The notes beneath the pieces were generated by a model. It searched no databases. It saw nothing but the letters and a program-made list of their open reading frames with translations, and was not told the DNA's origin. A stretch of 64,000 nt of DNA, from positions 124,001 to 188,000 of the forward strand of contig OZ243959.1 in NCBI GenBank assembly GCA_965214525.1, written 5' to 3'. The DNA is from Qipengyuania_B sp965214525 (lineage in GTDB: Bacteria > Pseudomonadota > Alphaproteobacteria > Sphingomonadales > Sphingomonadaceae). Shown here piece by piece: positions 16,102 through 24,979 of the stretch (position 1 is its first letter; the number at the start of each line of letters is the position of its first letter). The translations under genes were made by a program, and so were the position numbers.

Positions 16102-17255
16102 ACCAGGCGGACTTCCAGTCCCGCGGTGGGGTTGCATTCGGTCAACATAGTCGCCTCGCCCGAAGGGGTGCGATAGCCATCGGCCAGCGCTATCCGAACC
16201 TCCGGCAGCGCCTCGCGCGCGCAAACCGCGACGGCTGCGCCGCCAAAGCCACCGCCCGTCATGCGTGCGCCCCCCCGATCGCCGATCGCGTCCTGCAAGA
16301 GCGCGACCAGCCGGTCCATCGCCGGCACGCTGACCGCGAAATCGTCCCGCAGGGAAGCATGGGAGGCGTTCATCAGGCGACCAAACGCGGCAAGGTCGTT
16401 GTCTCGCAGCGCCTTGGCCGCTGCCAGCGTACGGGCGTTCTCCGTCACCTGGTGGCGGGCGCGCCGGTACAGTGTCTCGTCCAGACCGGCCCGTCCCGCC
16501 TCAAGCTGCGCCTGCGTCAAATCCCTCAGCGCGGCTATATCATAGTGCCGCGCTGCCGCTTCCACCTCGCGCCGCCGGTCGTTGTAGGCGCCAGCGGCCA
16601 GTTCCCGCCGAATGCCGGACTCAACCACCAGCACCGCCGCGTTTCCAGGAAGCGGCACCGGCTCCACAGCAAGCGAGCGACAGTCGATCAGCAACGCCGC
16701 GCCAGCTTGTGCCCGTGCGATCACCAGCTGGTCCATGATGCCGCAATCCGTGCCGACAAACTCTCGCTCCGCGCTTTGTGCGATCAGTGCCAATTGCGTG
16801 TAGTCAAGCCCCGCACCCGCTGGTTGCGCCAGCGCTGCGGCAGTCGCAACGCCCAGTGATGCAGACGACGAGAGACCCGCACCTCGCGGCACATCGCCGC
16901 CGATCGCCAGCCGCGCGCCTGCGACTTTTATGCCGCGGAACTGCAAAGCCGACACGATCCCGCGCGGGTGGTTGGCCCAGCGCGGCGCCTCGCGACGCTG
17001 CACCTCTACGTCGAGCGCGATCCGGTCGCGCTCCTGGCCGTAGTCTGCCGCAACGACCTCTACTGCGTCTTCTATACTTGGCGCGGCGCACACGATTGTG
17101 CCACTGTCGATCGCCATTGGCAGCACCCAGCCATCGCCGTAATCAACGTGCTCTCCAATCAGGTTCACCCGTCCCGGCGCCCGCGCCACGAGCGTCGGCG
17201 GCTCGCCGAACGCGTCCTGGAAGACATTCCGCACCCGCTCTTCCAGCCCTGTCAT
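16098..17255 (-). CDS. galK: Galactokinase
   Basis: The 385-residue protein phosphorylates galactose to galactose-1-phosphate in the Leloir pathway. It has the galactokinase signature GRVNLIGEHVDYGDG (28-42), the GHMP-kinase ATP loop PRGAGLSSSAS (123-133), the GTDCGIMDQ segment with the catalytic Asp, and the C-terminal glycine loop RMTGGGFGGA. I chose ATG 17255, which overlaps the galT stop as ATGA; the longer open frame to 17429 is not conserved. It is the last gene of the leftward galactoside operon. Confidence 0.95.
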   Translation of the reverse strand: MTGLEERVRNVFQDAFGEPPTLVARAPGRVNLIGEHVDYGDGWVLPMAIDSGTIVCAAPSIEDAVEVVAADYGQERDRIALDVEVQRREAPRWANHPRGIVSALQFRGIKVAGARLAIGGDVPRGAGLSSSASLGVATAAALAQPAGAGLDYTQLALIAQSAEREFVGTDCGIMDQLVIARAQAGAALLIDCRSLAVEPVPLPGNAAVLVVESGIRRELAAGAYNDRRREVEAAARHYDIAALRDLTQAQLEAGRAGLDETLYRRARHQVTENARTLAAAKALRDNDLAAFGRLMNASHASLRDDFAVSVPAMDRLVALLQDAIGDRGGARMTGGGFGGAAVAVCAREALPEVRIALADGYRTPSGEATMLTECNPTAGLEVRLV

Positions 17256-18286
17256 TTGCCACCCCGGTAGTGTTCCGCTGGCTGCTCGCGCAGCATCCGC
17301 GCCGCCGCTTCGGGCGTTAGATCGCGTTGCGCCTCCGCCAGCATCTCGTAGCCGACCATGAACTTGCGCACCGAGGCGGAGCGCAGCAGCGGCGGGTAAA
17401 AATGAGCGTGCAGCCGCCAATGGCTCCAATCGCCATCCGCAAATGGTGCGCCGTGCCAGCCCATCGAATAGGGGAAAGAGGTGCGAAAGAGGTTGTCGTA
17501 AGCAATCGTCAGCCGCCGCATCGCGTCAGCCAACCCGTCGCGCTGTTCGTCGGTCAGCTCGGGCAGGCGCCGCACATCGAAACGGGGCAGCAGCAGCATC
17601 TCGAACGGCCAGGAAGCCCAGAATGGCACAATGGCAAGCCAATCCCCCGTTTGCACCACCACCCTCTCTCCACCCGCCTCCCGCTCCGCCAGTTCGGCAA
17701 GCATGGGGTGGCCATGCTCCGCCAGCCAGGCGGCTTGCGTCCGGTCCTCCGTCGCGGGCAGGTCGGGCAGATGCGCGCTCGCCCAGATTTGCCCATGCGG
17801 GTGTGGATTGGAGCAGCCCATGGCAGCGCCCTTGTTCTCGAACACCTGCACCCAGCGGTATCTTTGCCCAAGTTCGGCCGATTGCGCACACCATGCCTCC
17901 ACCACGGCGCGCACGCCTGTCAGCGGCAGTTCGGGGAGGGTACGCGAATGATCCGGGGAGAAGCACAACACCCGGCTCTCCCCTGCTACCGGTTCTGCAC
18001 GCTGGAGCAGATCGGCCGCCGCGCCTTCATGCGTATCAGGCAACAGGGCCGGAAAGTCGTTGGGGAAGACGAATTCGCCCTGGTAATCGGGATTGGTCTG
18101 GCCCGATGCGCGGCTGTTGCCGGGGCACAGATAGCATTGGGGATCATAGGAGGGGCCGCGTGCCTCCGGCTTCGCCTCCTCTCCCTGCCACGGCCGGTCG
18201 ATACGCTGGGGCGAGACCAGCACCCAGCGCTCGCCCAGCGGATCATACCGGCGGTGAGGCTTGGAGGAGAAAGGCGTGCCGCTCAG
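17252..18286 (-). CDS. galT: Galactose-1-phosphate uridylyltransferase
   Basis: The protein transfers UMP from UDP-glucose to galactose-1-phosphate. It has the zinc pair CYLC, SPDHSRTLPEL, and the active-site NPHPHGQ loop with the nucleophilic second histidine. Conserved N-terminal residues PHRRYDPLGERWVLVSP extend upstream of the first ordinary start, a GTG at 18223. No ATG, GTG or TTG lies in frame between there and the PhyH stop. A CTG at 18286 overlaps that stop as CTGA, mimicking the ATGA overlaps elsewhere in this operon, so I give it as the likely start. From GTG the product would have 323 residues and lack about 21 conserved ones; from CTG it has 344. Confidence 0.85.
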   Translation of the reverse strand: MSGTPFSSKPHRRYDPLGERWVLVSPQRIDRPWQGEEAKPEARGPSYDPQCYLCPGNSRASGQTNPDYQGEFVFPNDFPALLPDTHEGAAADLLQRAEPVAGESRVLCFSPDHSRTLPELPLTGVRAVVEAWCAQSAELGQRYRWVQVFENKGAAMGCSNPHPHGQIWASAHLPDLPATEDRTQAAWLAEHGHPMLAELAEREAGGERVVVQTGDWLAIVPFWASWPFEMLLLPRFDVRRLPELTDEQRDGLADAMRRLTIAYDNLFRTSFPYSMGWHGAPFADGDWSHWRLHAHFYPPLLRSASVRKFMVGYEMLAEAQRDLTPEAAARMLREQPAEHYRGGK

Positions 18287-19083
18287 TGGACCGGCCAGAC
18301 CACCGGGTTGCGCTCGCTGTCCGCCAGCTCCCCCGGCTCCTTGCCTCCGAGGAAGACGCGGGCATCGTACGCCCGCGCTTCGTTGGTCAGTTCATCGACC
18401 CGCGTGCCGTCCGGATAGAAGGTGACCACCGCCGCCTCGCGCATCTGGTCGGACCGGTTGGCGTCGGCCCCATGCACCGTCCAGCCGAAGTGAAAGGCGC
18501 AGTCGCCCGGTTGATAGCTTTCACCCGATGCGACCGGCAGATCGTGGTCGGCAATCACCTGTGCGAAATACCGCTCCGACTCATCGTTGATCGTGTGCTG
18601 CCCCTGATCGCCCAGCAGGTGCGATCCCGAAGCGTAGCGCATTCCACCCATATCCGGCGTCACCTGCGTCAGCGGCATCCAAAGGCCGAGCGAGCGATCC
18701 GTCCGCAGCGGCCAGAAATACTGGTCTTGGTGCCAGGCGGAAGCAGGCCCGCCCGGCGGCTTGAATAGAGCCTGGTCGTGATAGATGCGGACGCTGGGGA
18801 CGCGCAGAAGCTGTGCCGCTACCTGCCCCAACCGGGGTGACAGTGCGAAGGCCGCCACCGCTTCTGACTTGCGGCGCAGGTTTTGCGCCTGATGGAACGC
18901 GCCGCCGAAGCTGGTGCGTCCTTCTTGCACGGCGAACTGGCGCTCGGCTTCCTGTCTAACGGCGGCGCGCACATGCTCTGCTTCCGCGGATGAAAGAAGC
19001 CCGCGCACAAGGATGTGCCCGTCGCGCCAGAACGCCTCCACCGCCTCCTCCGGGATGGGCTCGCCTGCTTCGAGCCGGATCAT
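18283..19083 (-). CDS. Phytanoyl-CoA dioxygenase (PhyH) family oxygenase
   Basis: The 266-residue protein is a Fe(II)/2-oxoglutarate oxygenase. The facial triad is visible as H118 and D120 in WHQDQYFW and H204 in GWTVHGADANRS, with Arg210 placed to hold the 2-oxoglutarate carboxylate. The length fits the PhyH family, which hydroxylates lipids, amino acids and other small molecules. It is coupled by four-base overlaps to a glycoside hydrolase upstream and galT downstream. That is an unusual place for this family and suggests the imported galactoside has an oxidisable aglycone or modified sugar (inference). Confidence 0.9.
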   Translation of the reverse strand: MIRLEAGEPIPEEAVEAFWRDGHILVRGLLSSAEAEHVRAAVRQEAERQFAVQEGRTSFGGAFHQAQNLRRKSEAVAAFALSPRLGQVAAQLLRVPSVRIYHDQALFKPPGGPASAWHQDQYFWPLRTDRSLGLWMPLTQVTPDMGGMRYASGSHLLGDQGQHTINDESERYFAQVIADHDLPVASGESYQPGDCAFHFGWTVHGADANRSDQMREAAVVTFYPDGTRVDELTNEARAYDARVFLGGKEPGELADSERNPVVWPVH

Positions 19084-20147
19084 GCCGCCCGCGTCTCATT
19101 TGTGAGGCGGCGGATCAGCTCCACCTCCTCCTGCCGGTAAGGCTGGCCGGTCTTGCGGAACACCTCATGGAACCACAGTGCCGGCTCGTCGGCGCTGGGT
19201 TTGTCGGTCCAGGCATACTTCGTCTGGGTCAGGCCGTCGACCAAGCCCCAGTTCCACGCCCCGACCTTCTCGCGCGCGAATACGGGCAAATGGCTGGCGA
19301 AGGTGGAGCCGCGCGTGCGCGCCATGTATTCGGTGCACCAGATCGGCCTGCCATGTGTCTGCAGATCGATGAGCCGCTCCTCAAGTTCCGGCGCCTCAGT
19401 GTAATTGTGGAAGCTGATTATATCCGACAGCTCGATCAGGCGGTCGTTTATCGCCATCCCACTATACCACACTCCGACGGTCAGCGGCTGGACGGGATCG
19501 GCCGCGCGCACCCAGGCGAAGGCGAGGTCCAGCAATTCGAAGGCGGCTTCGCGTTCAGGCTTGCGCAGTTCGCGAAGCCGCTTCAGCTCCGCCTCGCGTT
19601 CCTCCGGCGAAAGATTGTAGGCGGGCAGGAAAAGATTGCCGACCTCGTTGTAGATGTCCCAGCCGAGCACCCGTTCGTCCTCGCCGAAACTGCGAGCGAT
19701 ATCGGTGACATAGGCTTCCAGCCCGCCCCAGCTCGAGCGGTCGAGCAACTTTTCCTTGCCCGGCGCGCGCGCCCAGCCGCTATTGTGCTGTCCCGGCAGG
19801 GGCGCGGGTTGCGGGTCCGGACCCGGCTCGTGCCAGCAATCGTCGAACAGCACGAGGAGGGTTGAGATGCCGTGGCTGTTGGCGATCGAGAGGTAGCGGT
19901 CCAGCCGCCGCTTGAACCCGTCCGCATCCTGGTCCCACAATCGGTCGTGCAGGAAGACCCGCATGGAGTTCATCCCGATATCCGCCGCCCAACCGAGTTC
20001 GCGGTCGATCGTGTCGGGATCGAAACTGTCCGGCCCGAACATCTGCAATTGGTTGATGGCGGTGGAAGGCACGAAATTGGTACCCACAGGCCAAGGCTGG
20101 CGCGCATACCAATTATTCGCGCGCTCTGCGCTCCACCGTCCGGTCAT
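19080..20147 (-). CDS. Glycoside hydrolase, TIM-barrel, GH5/clan-A-like (often annotated 1,4-beta-xylanase)
   Basis: The 355-residue protein has clan-A features: the acid/base in DIYNEVG (E168) and the nucleophile in WCTEYMAR (E273), with GTNFVPSTAINQL and GMNSMRVFLHDRLW in the early barrel. No signal peptide is seen, so it acts in the cytoplasm or is exported another way. I chose ATG 20147, which overlaps the GH1 stop (ATGA). Its own stop overlaps the PhyH start. With GH1 and the Leloir genes it probably releases sugar from an imported glycoside; the true linkage is unknown. Confidence 0.85.
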   Translation of the reverse strand: MTGRWSAERANNWYARQPWPVGTNFVPSTAINQLQMFGPDSFDPDTIDRELGWAADIGMNSMRVFLHDRLWDQDADGFKRRLDRYLSIANSHGISTLLVLFDDCWHEPGPDPQPAPLPGQHNSGWARAPGKEKLLDRSSWGGLEAYVTDIARSFGEDERVLGWDIYNEVGNLFLPAYNLSPEEREAELKRLRELRKPEREAAFELLDLAFAWVRAADPVQPLTVGVWYSGMAINDRLIELSDIISFHNYTEAPELEERLIDLQTHGRPIWCTEYMARTRGSTFASHLPVFAREKVGAWNWGLVDGLTQTKYAWTDKPSADEPALWFHEVFRKTGQPYRQEEVELIRRLTNETRAA

Positions 20148-21481
20148 TGGGGCATCCTCAACTGCTTGTTCTTGGCCAGATCGGCATACCATTGGTAACT
20201 TGCCTTCGGCTTGCGTTCCAGCGTCTCGTAATCGGTCTCGACCAGGCCAAAGCGCTTGGCGTTACCCTCCGCCCATTCGAAATTGTCCAAGAATGTCCAC
20301 ACCAGATATCCGCGCAGGTCCGCACCTTTGTCGCGTGCGCGCAGCGCAGCGGCGAGGTAATCGTGGATGAAGCGTATGCGTTCAGGGTCGACGATCCGCC
20401 CGTCCTCGCCCCGCTGCGTATCGGGCGCGGCCATCCCGTTTTCGGTGACGTATAGCGGAACGGGGCCGTAGCGCTCGTGTACGCGCACGAGTGCCAGCTC
20501 CATCCCTTCCGGCCAGATTTCCCAGCCCATTTCGGTGACCGGCAGGGTTCGCGGCTCCAGCGTCACTGCGGGGCGGCCATTCGGCTTGGCCTCGATCCAG
20601 ATGCGCGAATAGTGATTGATACCGAGGAAATCTAATTTCGTAGGCAGTTGCACCAGGTCGCCGGGGTGTATGGCATGCTCCACGGTTTGGCGCACACTTG
20701 CAGGATAACCGTGTCCCCATAACGGGTCGGCGTAAGCCAAATTGTTGTGTTCATCCGCCACGACGGCGGCACTTTCGTCCGCGTCGTGCTTCGGGTTCGC
20801 CGGCAGGAACACGGCCCAGGCGAGAACGGTGCCGAGCGGTACCCCGGGCGCGGCAATGCGCACCCGCTCCGCGCCCCAGGAGGTGGCGAGGTTCACATGG
20901 TGCATCGCGGCCCCGTACACCTTCCGATCGCGCAGGCCCGGCGCATGGATGCCATGCAGATGCCCCATGCCCACGAACACGCCCGGCTCGTTGAACAGCA
21001 CGAACTTGGCAGCGCGGTCGCCCAGCCGCTGCGCCGCCGCATGCGCGTAATCGGCATAGGCTTTCGCCGTGTCCCGGTTTGCCCAACCGCCCCGGTCCTG
21101 CAACGCTTGCGGCAAGTCCCAGTGATAAAAGCACGGCCAGGGCTCAATTCCGCGCTGCAGACAGCCGTCGACCAGCCGGCTATAGAAGTCGAACCCCTTT
21201 TCGTTACGAGCCCCTGTCCCTTCCGGGAACAGCCGCGCCCATGATAGGGAGAAGCGATAGGCGTGCAGCCCCGCCGCCGCCATAAGGTCCAGATCCTCTT
21301 CCCAGCGATGGTAATGGTCGCAAGCGACATCGCCGGTGTCGCCGGTCCTGATCGCGCCGGGCGTATGCGCGAACCGGTCCCAGATGGACTCGCCCTTACC
21401 ATCCTCCTTCCAGGCGCCCTCAATCTGATAGGAAGCGGTGGAAGCACCGATGACGAAATCGTCTGGCAAGCGAATGGTCAC
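20144..21481 (-). CDS. Glycoside hydrolase family 1 (beta-glucosidase/beta-galactosidase)
   Basis: The 445-residue protein has the full GH1 signature: FVIGASTASYQIEGAW at the N-terminus, acid/base glutamate in VLFNEPG (E165), nucleophile in YVTENGM (E347), and the late WTFLDNFEWAEG loop. The length is normal and there is no signal peptide, so it probably acts in the cytoplasm after uptake. Given galT and galK in the same operon, beta-galactosidase activity is the most economical guess. It overlaps the next hydrolase gene by four bases. Confidence 0.95.
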   Translation of the reverse strand: MTIRLPDDFVIGASTASYQIEGAWKEDGKGESIWDRFAHTPGAIRTGDTGDVACDHYHRWEEDLDLMAAAGLHAYRFSLSWARLFPEGTGARNEKGFDFYSRLVDGCLQRGIEPWPCFYHWDLPQALQDRGGWANRDTAKAYADYAHAAAQRLGDRAAKFVLFNEPGVFVGMGHLHGIHAPGLRDRKVYGAAMHHVNLATSWGAERVRIAAPGVPLGTVLAWAVFLPANPKHDADESAAVVADEHNNLAYADPLWGHGYPASVRQTVEHAIHPGDLVQLPTKLDFLGINHYSRIWIEAKPNGRPAVTLEPRTLPVTEMGWEIWPEGMELALVRVHERYGPVPLYVTENGMAAPDTQRGEDGRIVDPERIRFIHDYLAAALRARDKGADLRGYLVWTFLDNFEWAEGNAKRFGLVETDYETLERKPKASYQWYADLAKNKQLRMPQ

Positions 21482-21592
21482 CGGATACTCTCCTTGGTAC
21501 GTAGGGCGGGCGGCGCGGTTGAATTACCCGTACTCATACTCGCATGATCGGCCGACCATGTGGTCTTTGCTCAGTCGATCGTCGGGTAAGCA

Positions 21593-23056
21593 TCAACCAC
21601 TCGCCTCATCCAGTCGCCCACCGCCACGCACGAACAGCAACCCGGCCAATCCCAAAAGCAAGAGTAGGGCGACGGGCACGAAGCCAACCCGCTGGGAATC
21701 GAAGGCGCGCGTGAACCATTCCACAAGCAGCGGACCGAGCCAAGCGGTCGCCGTTCCCGATAGGCCGTAGAGCCCGAACCATGCACCAAGCTCGGCCTCC
21801 GGCACCAGCCGCGTCATCAGCGTGCGGCTGGAGCTTATGGACGATGCAACGCCGACGGAAATGACGGCGCCCGACGCGAGGTAGAGGAGTTCGGGTAGAG
21901 TGCGGAACACCGGACCTTCCCAAACAGCTCCGCCCTCATACGGCATGTAAAGCACCTCTCCCGGCGCAAGACCGATGAGGAACACCAACCCTGCAAGCGC
22001 CAGGACGACCTCGGCAAAAAGGGCGCGACGTGGCCCTATCGTTCCGTCGAGCCGCGCGCCGATGAGGCCGCCCAAAGCCGCGAAGACGCTGAACGCGAGG
22101 CCCATCGCCACCAGCTCGCCCGTACCCCAGCCAAGCACTCCGGCCGCATATATCCCGGAGAACACAAAGATTGCCAGCAGCCCATCGGCGAACAGCATCC
22201 GGCTCAGCAGAAAGATGCTGGCGTCCCGGCGGGTCGGCAAGCGGGCGAGCAAAGCGCGCAGATCGCGAAGGCTTCCGTGGACCGCCGTGCCGATACCGGT
22301 GCCCGTCGAGTGCGCGTCGTGCGAGAACAGCGTGATCGGCACCAGCGCAATGACGAGCGAGGCCGCGACGATCAATGCCACTACGCGCTGCGGCTCCCCA
22401 GCAGCCGGCTCGAGGCCGAACAATGGCTGCGCGGGCAGGATGAACGCAACCAGCACTCCCACCAGCAGTAGCACGGAGACCGCGTTGGCGAGCGCCAGGG
22501 CAAGGCCGGATGCGCGGTGGGCCTGCCGGTAGCCCGCCGCAGGCAGCAGCATCGCATTGAAGATCACGTCGGTCCAGCCGAACAGCACGCCGGCAACTAT
22601 ATGAAGCAACAGGACGGTCTGGATTGCCAGGCCCGCTCCGCCCGGTTCCGTCCACCACAGCGCCGCGACGACCGGCACCATCAGGCCGCCAGTCAGCAGC
22701 AACCACGGTTTGCGTCGTCCGGTCCGGTCCAGCACCAGGCCGATGATCGGCACGGTCAAGGCCACGATCCAGCCGGTAATCTTCGCCGCATTCGCCACCA
22801 GCGCCTGCCCCCGGACAGGATCAGCCACGACCTCCGTCGCGAACCAGGGCAGGAATACATAAATGCCGATCAGGATCAGCCACGGATCGCGGAATCCCTG
22901 AAATACCGCCCAGGCAAGGGCGGACCGGGAAAGAATGCGTGTTTGGGTGATGCCTTCTGAACCGGACTTGGCGTGCGCCGCATTGGGCAACATCGCACCC
23001 GGACCGCTCACGTGCGCAGGCCGTCCTGTCGCCGCGTCGATAAGCCGGCCTCGCAA
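21593..23056 (-). CDS. MFS transporter (sugar/UMF1-like)
   Basis: This inner-membrane protein of about 487 residues has some twelve hydrophobic segments, the MFS loop VLDRTGRRKPWLL between helices two and three, and FGWTDVIFNAMLLPAAGYR in helix four. The nominal start at 23056 is TTG; an ATG at 22993 (MLPNAAHAK) is also possible, as the first 30 residues are not clearly conserved. It heads the leftward galactoside operon, 111 bases before the GH1 gene, and probably imports its substrate. Confidence 0.85.
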   Translation of the reverse strand: MRGRLIDAATGRPAHVSGPGAMLPNAAHAKSGSEGITQTRILSRSALAWAVFQGFRDPWLILIGIYVFLPWFATEVVADPVRGQALVANAAKITGWIVALTVPIIGLVLDRTGRRKPWLLLTGGLMVPVVAALWWTEPGGAGLAIQTVLLLHIVAGVLFGWTDVIFNAMLLPAAGYRQAHRASGLALALANAVSVLLLVGVLVAFILPAQPLFGLEPAAGEPQRVVALIVAASLVIALVPITLFSHDAHSTGTGIGTAVHGSLRDLRALLARLPTRRDASIFLLSRMLFADGLLAIFVFSGIYAAGVLGWGTGELVAMGLAFSVFAALGGLIGARLDGTIGPRRALFAEVVLALAGLVFLIGLAPGEVLYMPYEGGAVWEGPVFRTLPELLYLASGAVISVGVASSISSSRTLMTRLVPEAELGAWFGLYGLSGTATAWLGPLLVEWFTRAFDSQRVGFVPVALLLLLGLAGLLFVRGGGRLDEASG

Positions 23057-23501
23057 CCTTGTCCCCGCAGCGCCATGCCCGGATTGTGCGGTGCGCCGGT
23101 GGGGCTGTCAATCGCAGAGCAAGGAGCGGGGCGCGGGTCTTCTCGGGGACGGTGATGAATGAACGGGATCAGGAGGCGAAGCAGCCACAGTCGTCACCTG
23201 GACGATTGACAGCTTTCAAGGTCGCGCCGCGACTATTGGAAAGGCGAGAATCGAGGCACCCTGTCGCCTGCGCCCCCTCGCGAAGCGGGTTCGGTCAACG
23301 GCCCATTTCCTGTCATGATACGCAAGCTGTTTGGAGAGTGGCCGAAAAAACTCAGTTCGTCGTCGTCTATCTTCGATACGAAAATGTCCGCCCTTGAGTT
23401 TCTGTCGGCTGCCAAGGCATGTAGTCACTTCCCGAGAATGGACACATGTCGAGCCTGCTAAGAAGCTTGGAGTGCGGACGTAGAACGAGCGAACTGGAGG
23501 T
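23057..23501. other. Intergenic region between divergent MFS and amidase genes
   Basis: I see no convincing gene. The region should hold the promoters for the leftward galactoside operon and the rightward amidase. The short open frames in it have no recognisable domains and overlap each other on both strands. Confidence 0.5.
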
Positions 23502-24935
23502 ATGATGGGTTTCCCCGACTATAGCGAATATGACGGTTTGGGTTTGGCCGAACTGGTCCGCGATCGACAAGTTGCGCCAATCGAACTGGTCGAGGCAGCC
23601 ATCGACCGCATCGAGCGTCACGATGAAACGATCAACGCGATCGTATACGGCGCGTTCGACGAAGCCCGGCGCCAAGCCAAGGAGCACCAGGCGAGCGGCC
23701 CGTTCGCCGGGGTGCCGTTCATCGTCAAGGACTTCGGGATTGGCGTGGCGGGCTGGCCGAATACCAGCGGAAGCCGGTTCTGCCACAACCTGGTGGATGA
23801 TGCGGATAGCGGCCTGATGCGCCGATATCGCGAGAGTGGCGTGATCCCGATCGCTCGCGGTGCCAGTTCTGAATTCGGGATCATCGGCAACGTGGAAACG
23901 GCGGCGTACGGACCGGTAAGAAATCCGTGGAATCCGGATCATATGGCCGGGGGTTCATCAGGCGGTTCGGCTGCGGCCGTGGCGGCGGGCTATGTACCGC
24001 TGGCTCATGCCAGCGACGGCCTGGGTTCGATCAGAATTCCGGCGGCTTGTTGCGGGCTGGTCGGATTGAAAGTCACGCGCGACCGCAATCCTAATCTCCC
24101 CGACGCGTTCGACTATGCCGCGGGGTTTTGTGTCGATCACGTCGTCACCAGATCGGTCCGTGACAGCGCCGCGATGCTAGATGTGACGGGCAGGTCAGAG
24201 CCGGGGTCGCCCTATGCCATCCCTTCCAAGGACCGCCCATATCTGGATGAGACAGGCTGCGCACCGGGGCGTCTGCGCATCGCGTTCTCGGGCGAGACTG
24301 CGCGGGGCGCGAGCCCCGGCGACGAAGTCCAGGGCGCGCTTGAGCGAACGGTCGCGGCGCTGAAGGCGCTGGGTCACGAGGTATTCGAACATTCGCTGGG
24401 AGACGCGCAAAAAAGGCTTCACCGGGCCCGCTTGCCCATGTCGGCAGCCAATTTTGCCGCCGGGATGGAACAGGTCATAGCGCGCGTGGGGCGCGAGCCG
24501 GAGCCGGGCGAACTCGAACCGATGACCGCTGCGGCCCTTGCGAATTCGCGGAAGGTGACGGGCGCACAGGCGTTTCTGGGGTTCCAGCATTTACGCGCGG
24601 CCAGCAGAGTGATCGTCGAACAGTTCGACAGGTTCGATGCCTTTTTGTGTCCGGTGATGACCGAACCGCCCCCGCCGGTCGGAACGATTTCGGGGAGGGA
24701 TCTGGACCCTGCCGAGATCAACCGCCGCCAGGCTGCGCTGTTTCCGTATACTGCACTGTTCAACTTTACCGGCCAACCGTCGCTTTCGCTTCCGCTCGAA
24801 ATGTCTGCAACCGGACTGCCGATCGGCATGATGTTCACCGCCCGCTATGCCGATGAGGCCACGCTTTTCCGGTTGGCGGCACAGCTGGAACGGGAAGTCC
24901 CCTGGTCAGGGCGACGCCCTGCGATATGGAACTGA
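23502..24935 (+). CDS. Amidase signature family hydrolase
   Basis: The 477-residue protein has the Ser-cisSer-Lys apparatus of amidase signature enzymes: the lysine in FIVKDFG, the serine-rich loop AGGSSGGSAAAVAAG, and the nucleophile segment SDGLGSIRIPA, where the second residue of the usual GGS is preceded by Leu. The closest resemblance is to 6-aminohexanoate-cyclic-dimer hydrolase and other broad amidases. GGAGG is one base before ATG 23502 and four before ATG 23505, so the second ATG may be used. It is monocistronic, convergent with the D-threonine-aldolase-like gene. Confidence 0.9.
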   Translation: MMGFPDYSEYDGLGLAELVRDRQVAPIELVEAAIDRIERHDETINAIVYGAFDEARRQAKEHQASGPFAGVPFIVKDFGIGVAGWPNTSGSRFCHNLVDDADSGLMRRYRESGVIPIARGASSEFGIIGNVETAAYGPVRNPWNPDHMAGGSSGGSAAAVAAGYVPLAHASDGLGSIRIPAACCGLVGLKVTRDRNPNLPDAFDYAAGFCVDHVVTRSVRDSAAMLDVTGRSEPGSPYAIPSKDRPYLDETGCAPGRLRIAFSGETARGASPGDEVQGALERTVAALKALGHEVFEHSLGDAQKRLHRARLPMSAANFAAGMEQVIARVGREPEPGELEPMTAAALANSRKVTGAQAFLGFQHLRAASRVIVEQFDRFDAFLCPVMTEPPPPVGTISGRDLDPAEINRRQAALFPYTALFNFTGQPSLSLPLEMSATGLPIGMMFTARYADEATLFRLAAQLEREVPWSGRRPAIWN

Positions 24936-24979
24936 TCGGTCCGGCCTTCCAGCGATAGCCATATGCAAACCGGGGCGGA

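Noticed and set aside
17327..18768. Two long plus-strand open frames over galT and the PhyH gene
   Set aside because: Both are rich in Arg, Pro and Ala without domains and lie antisense to genes with intact active sites.
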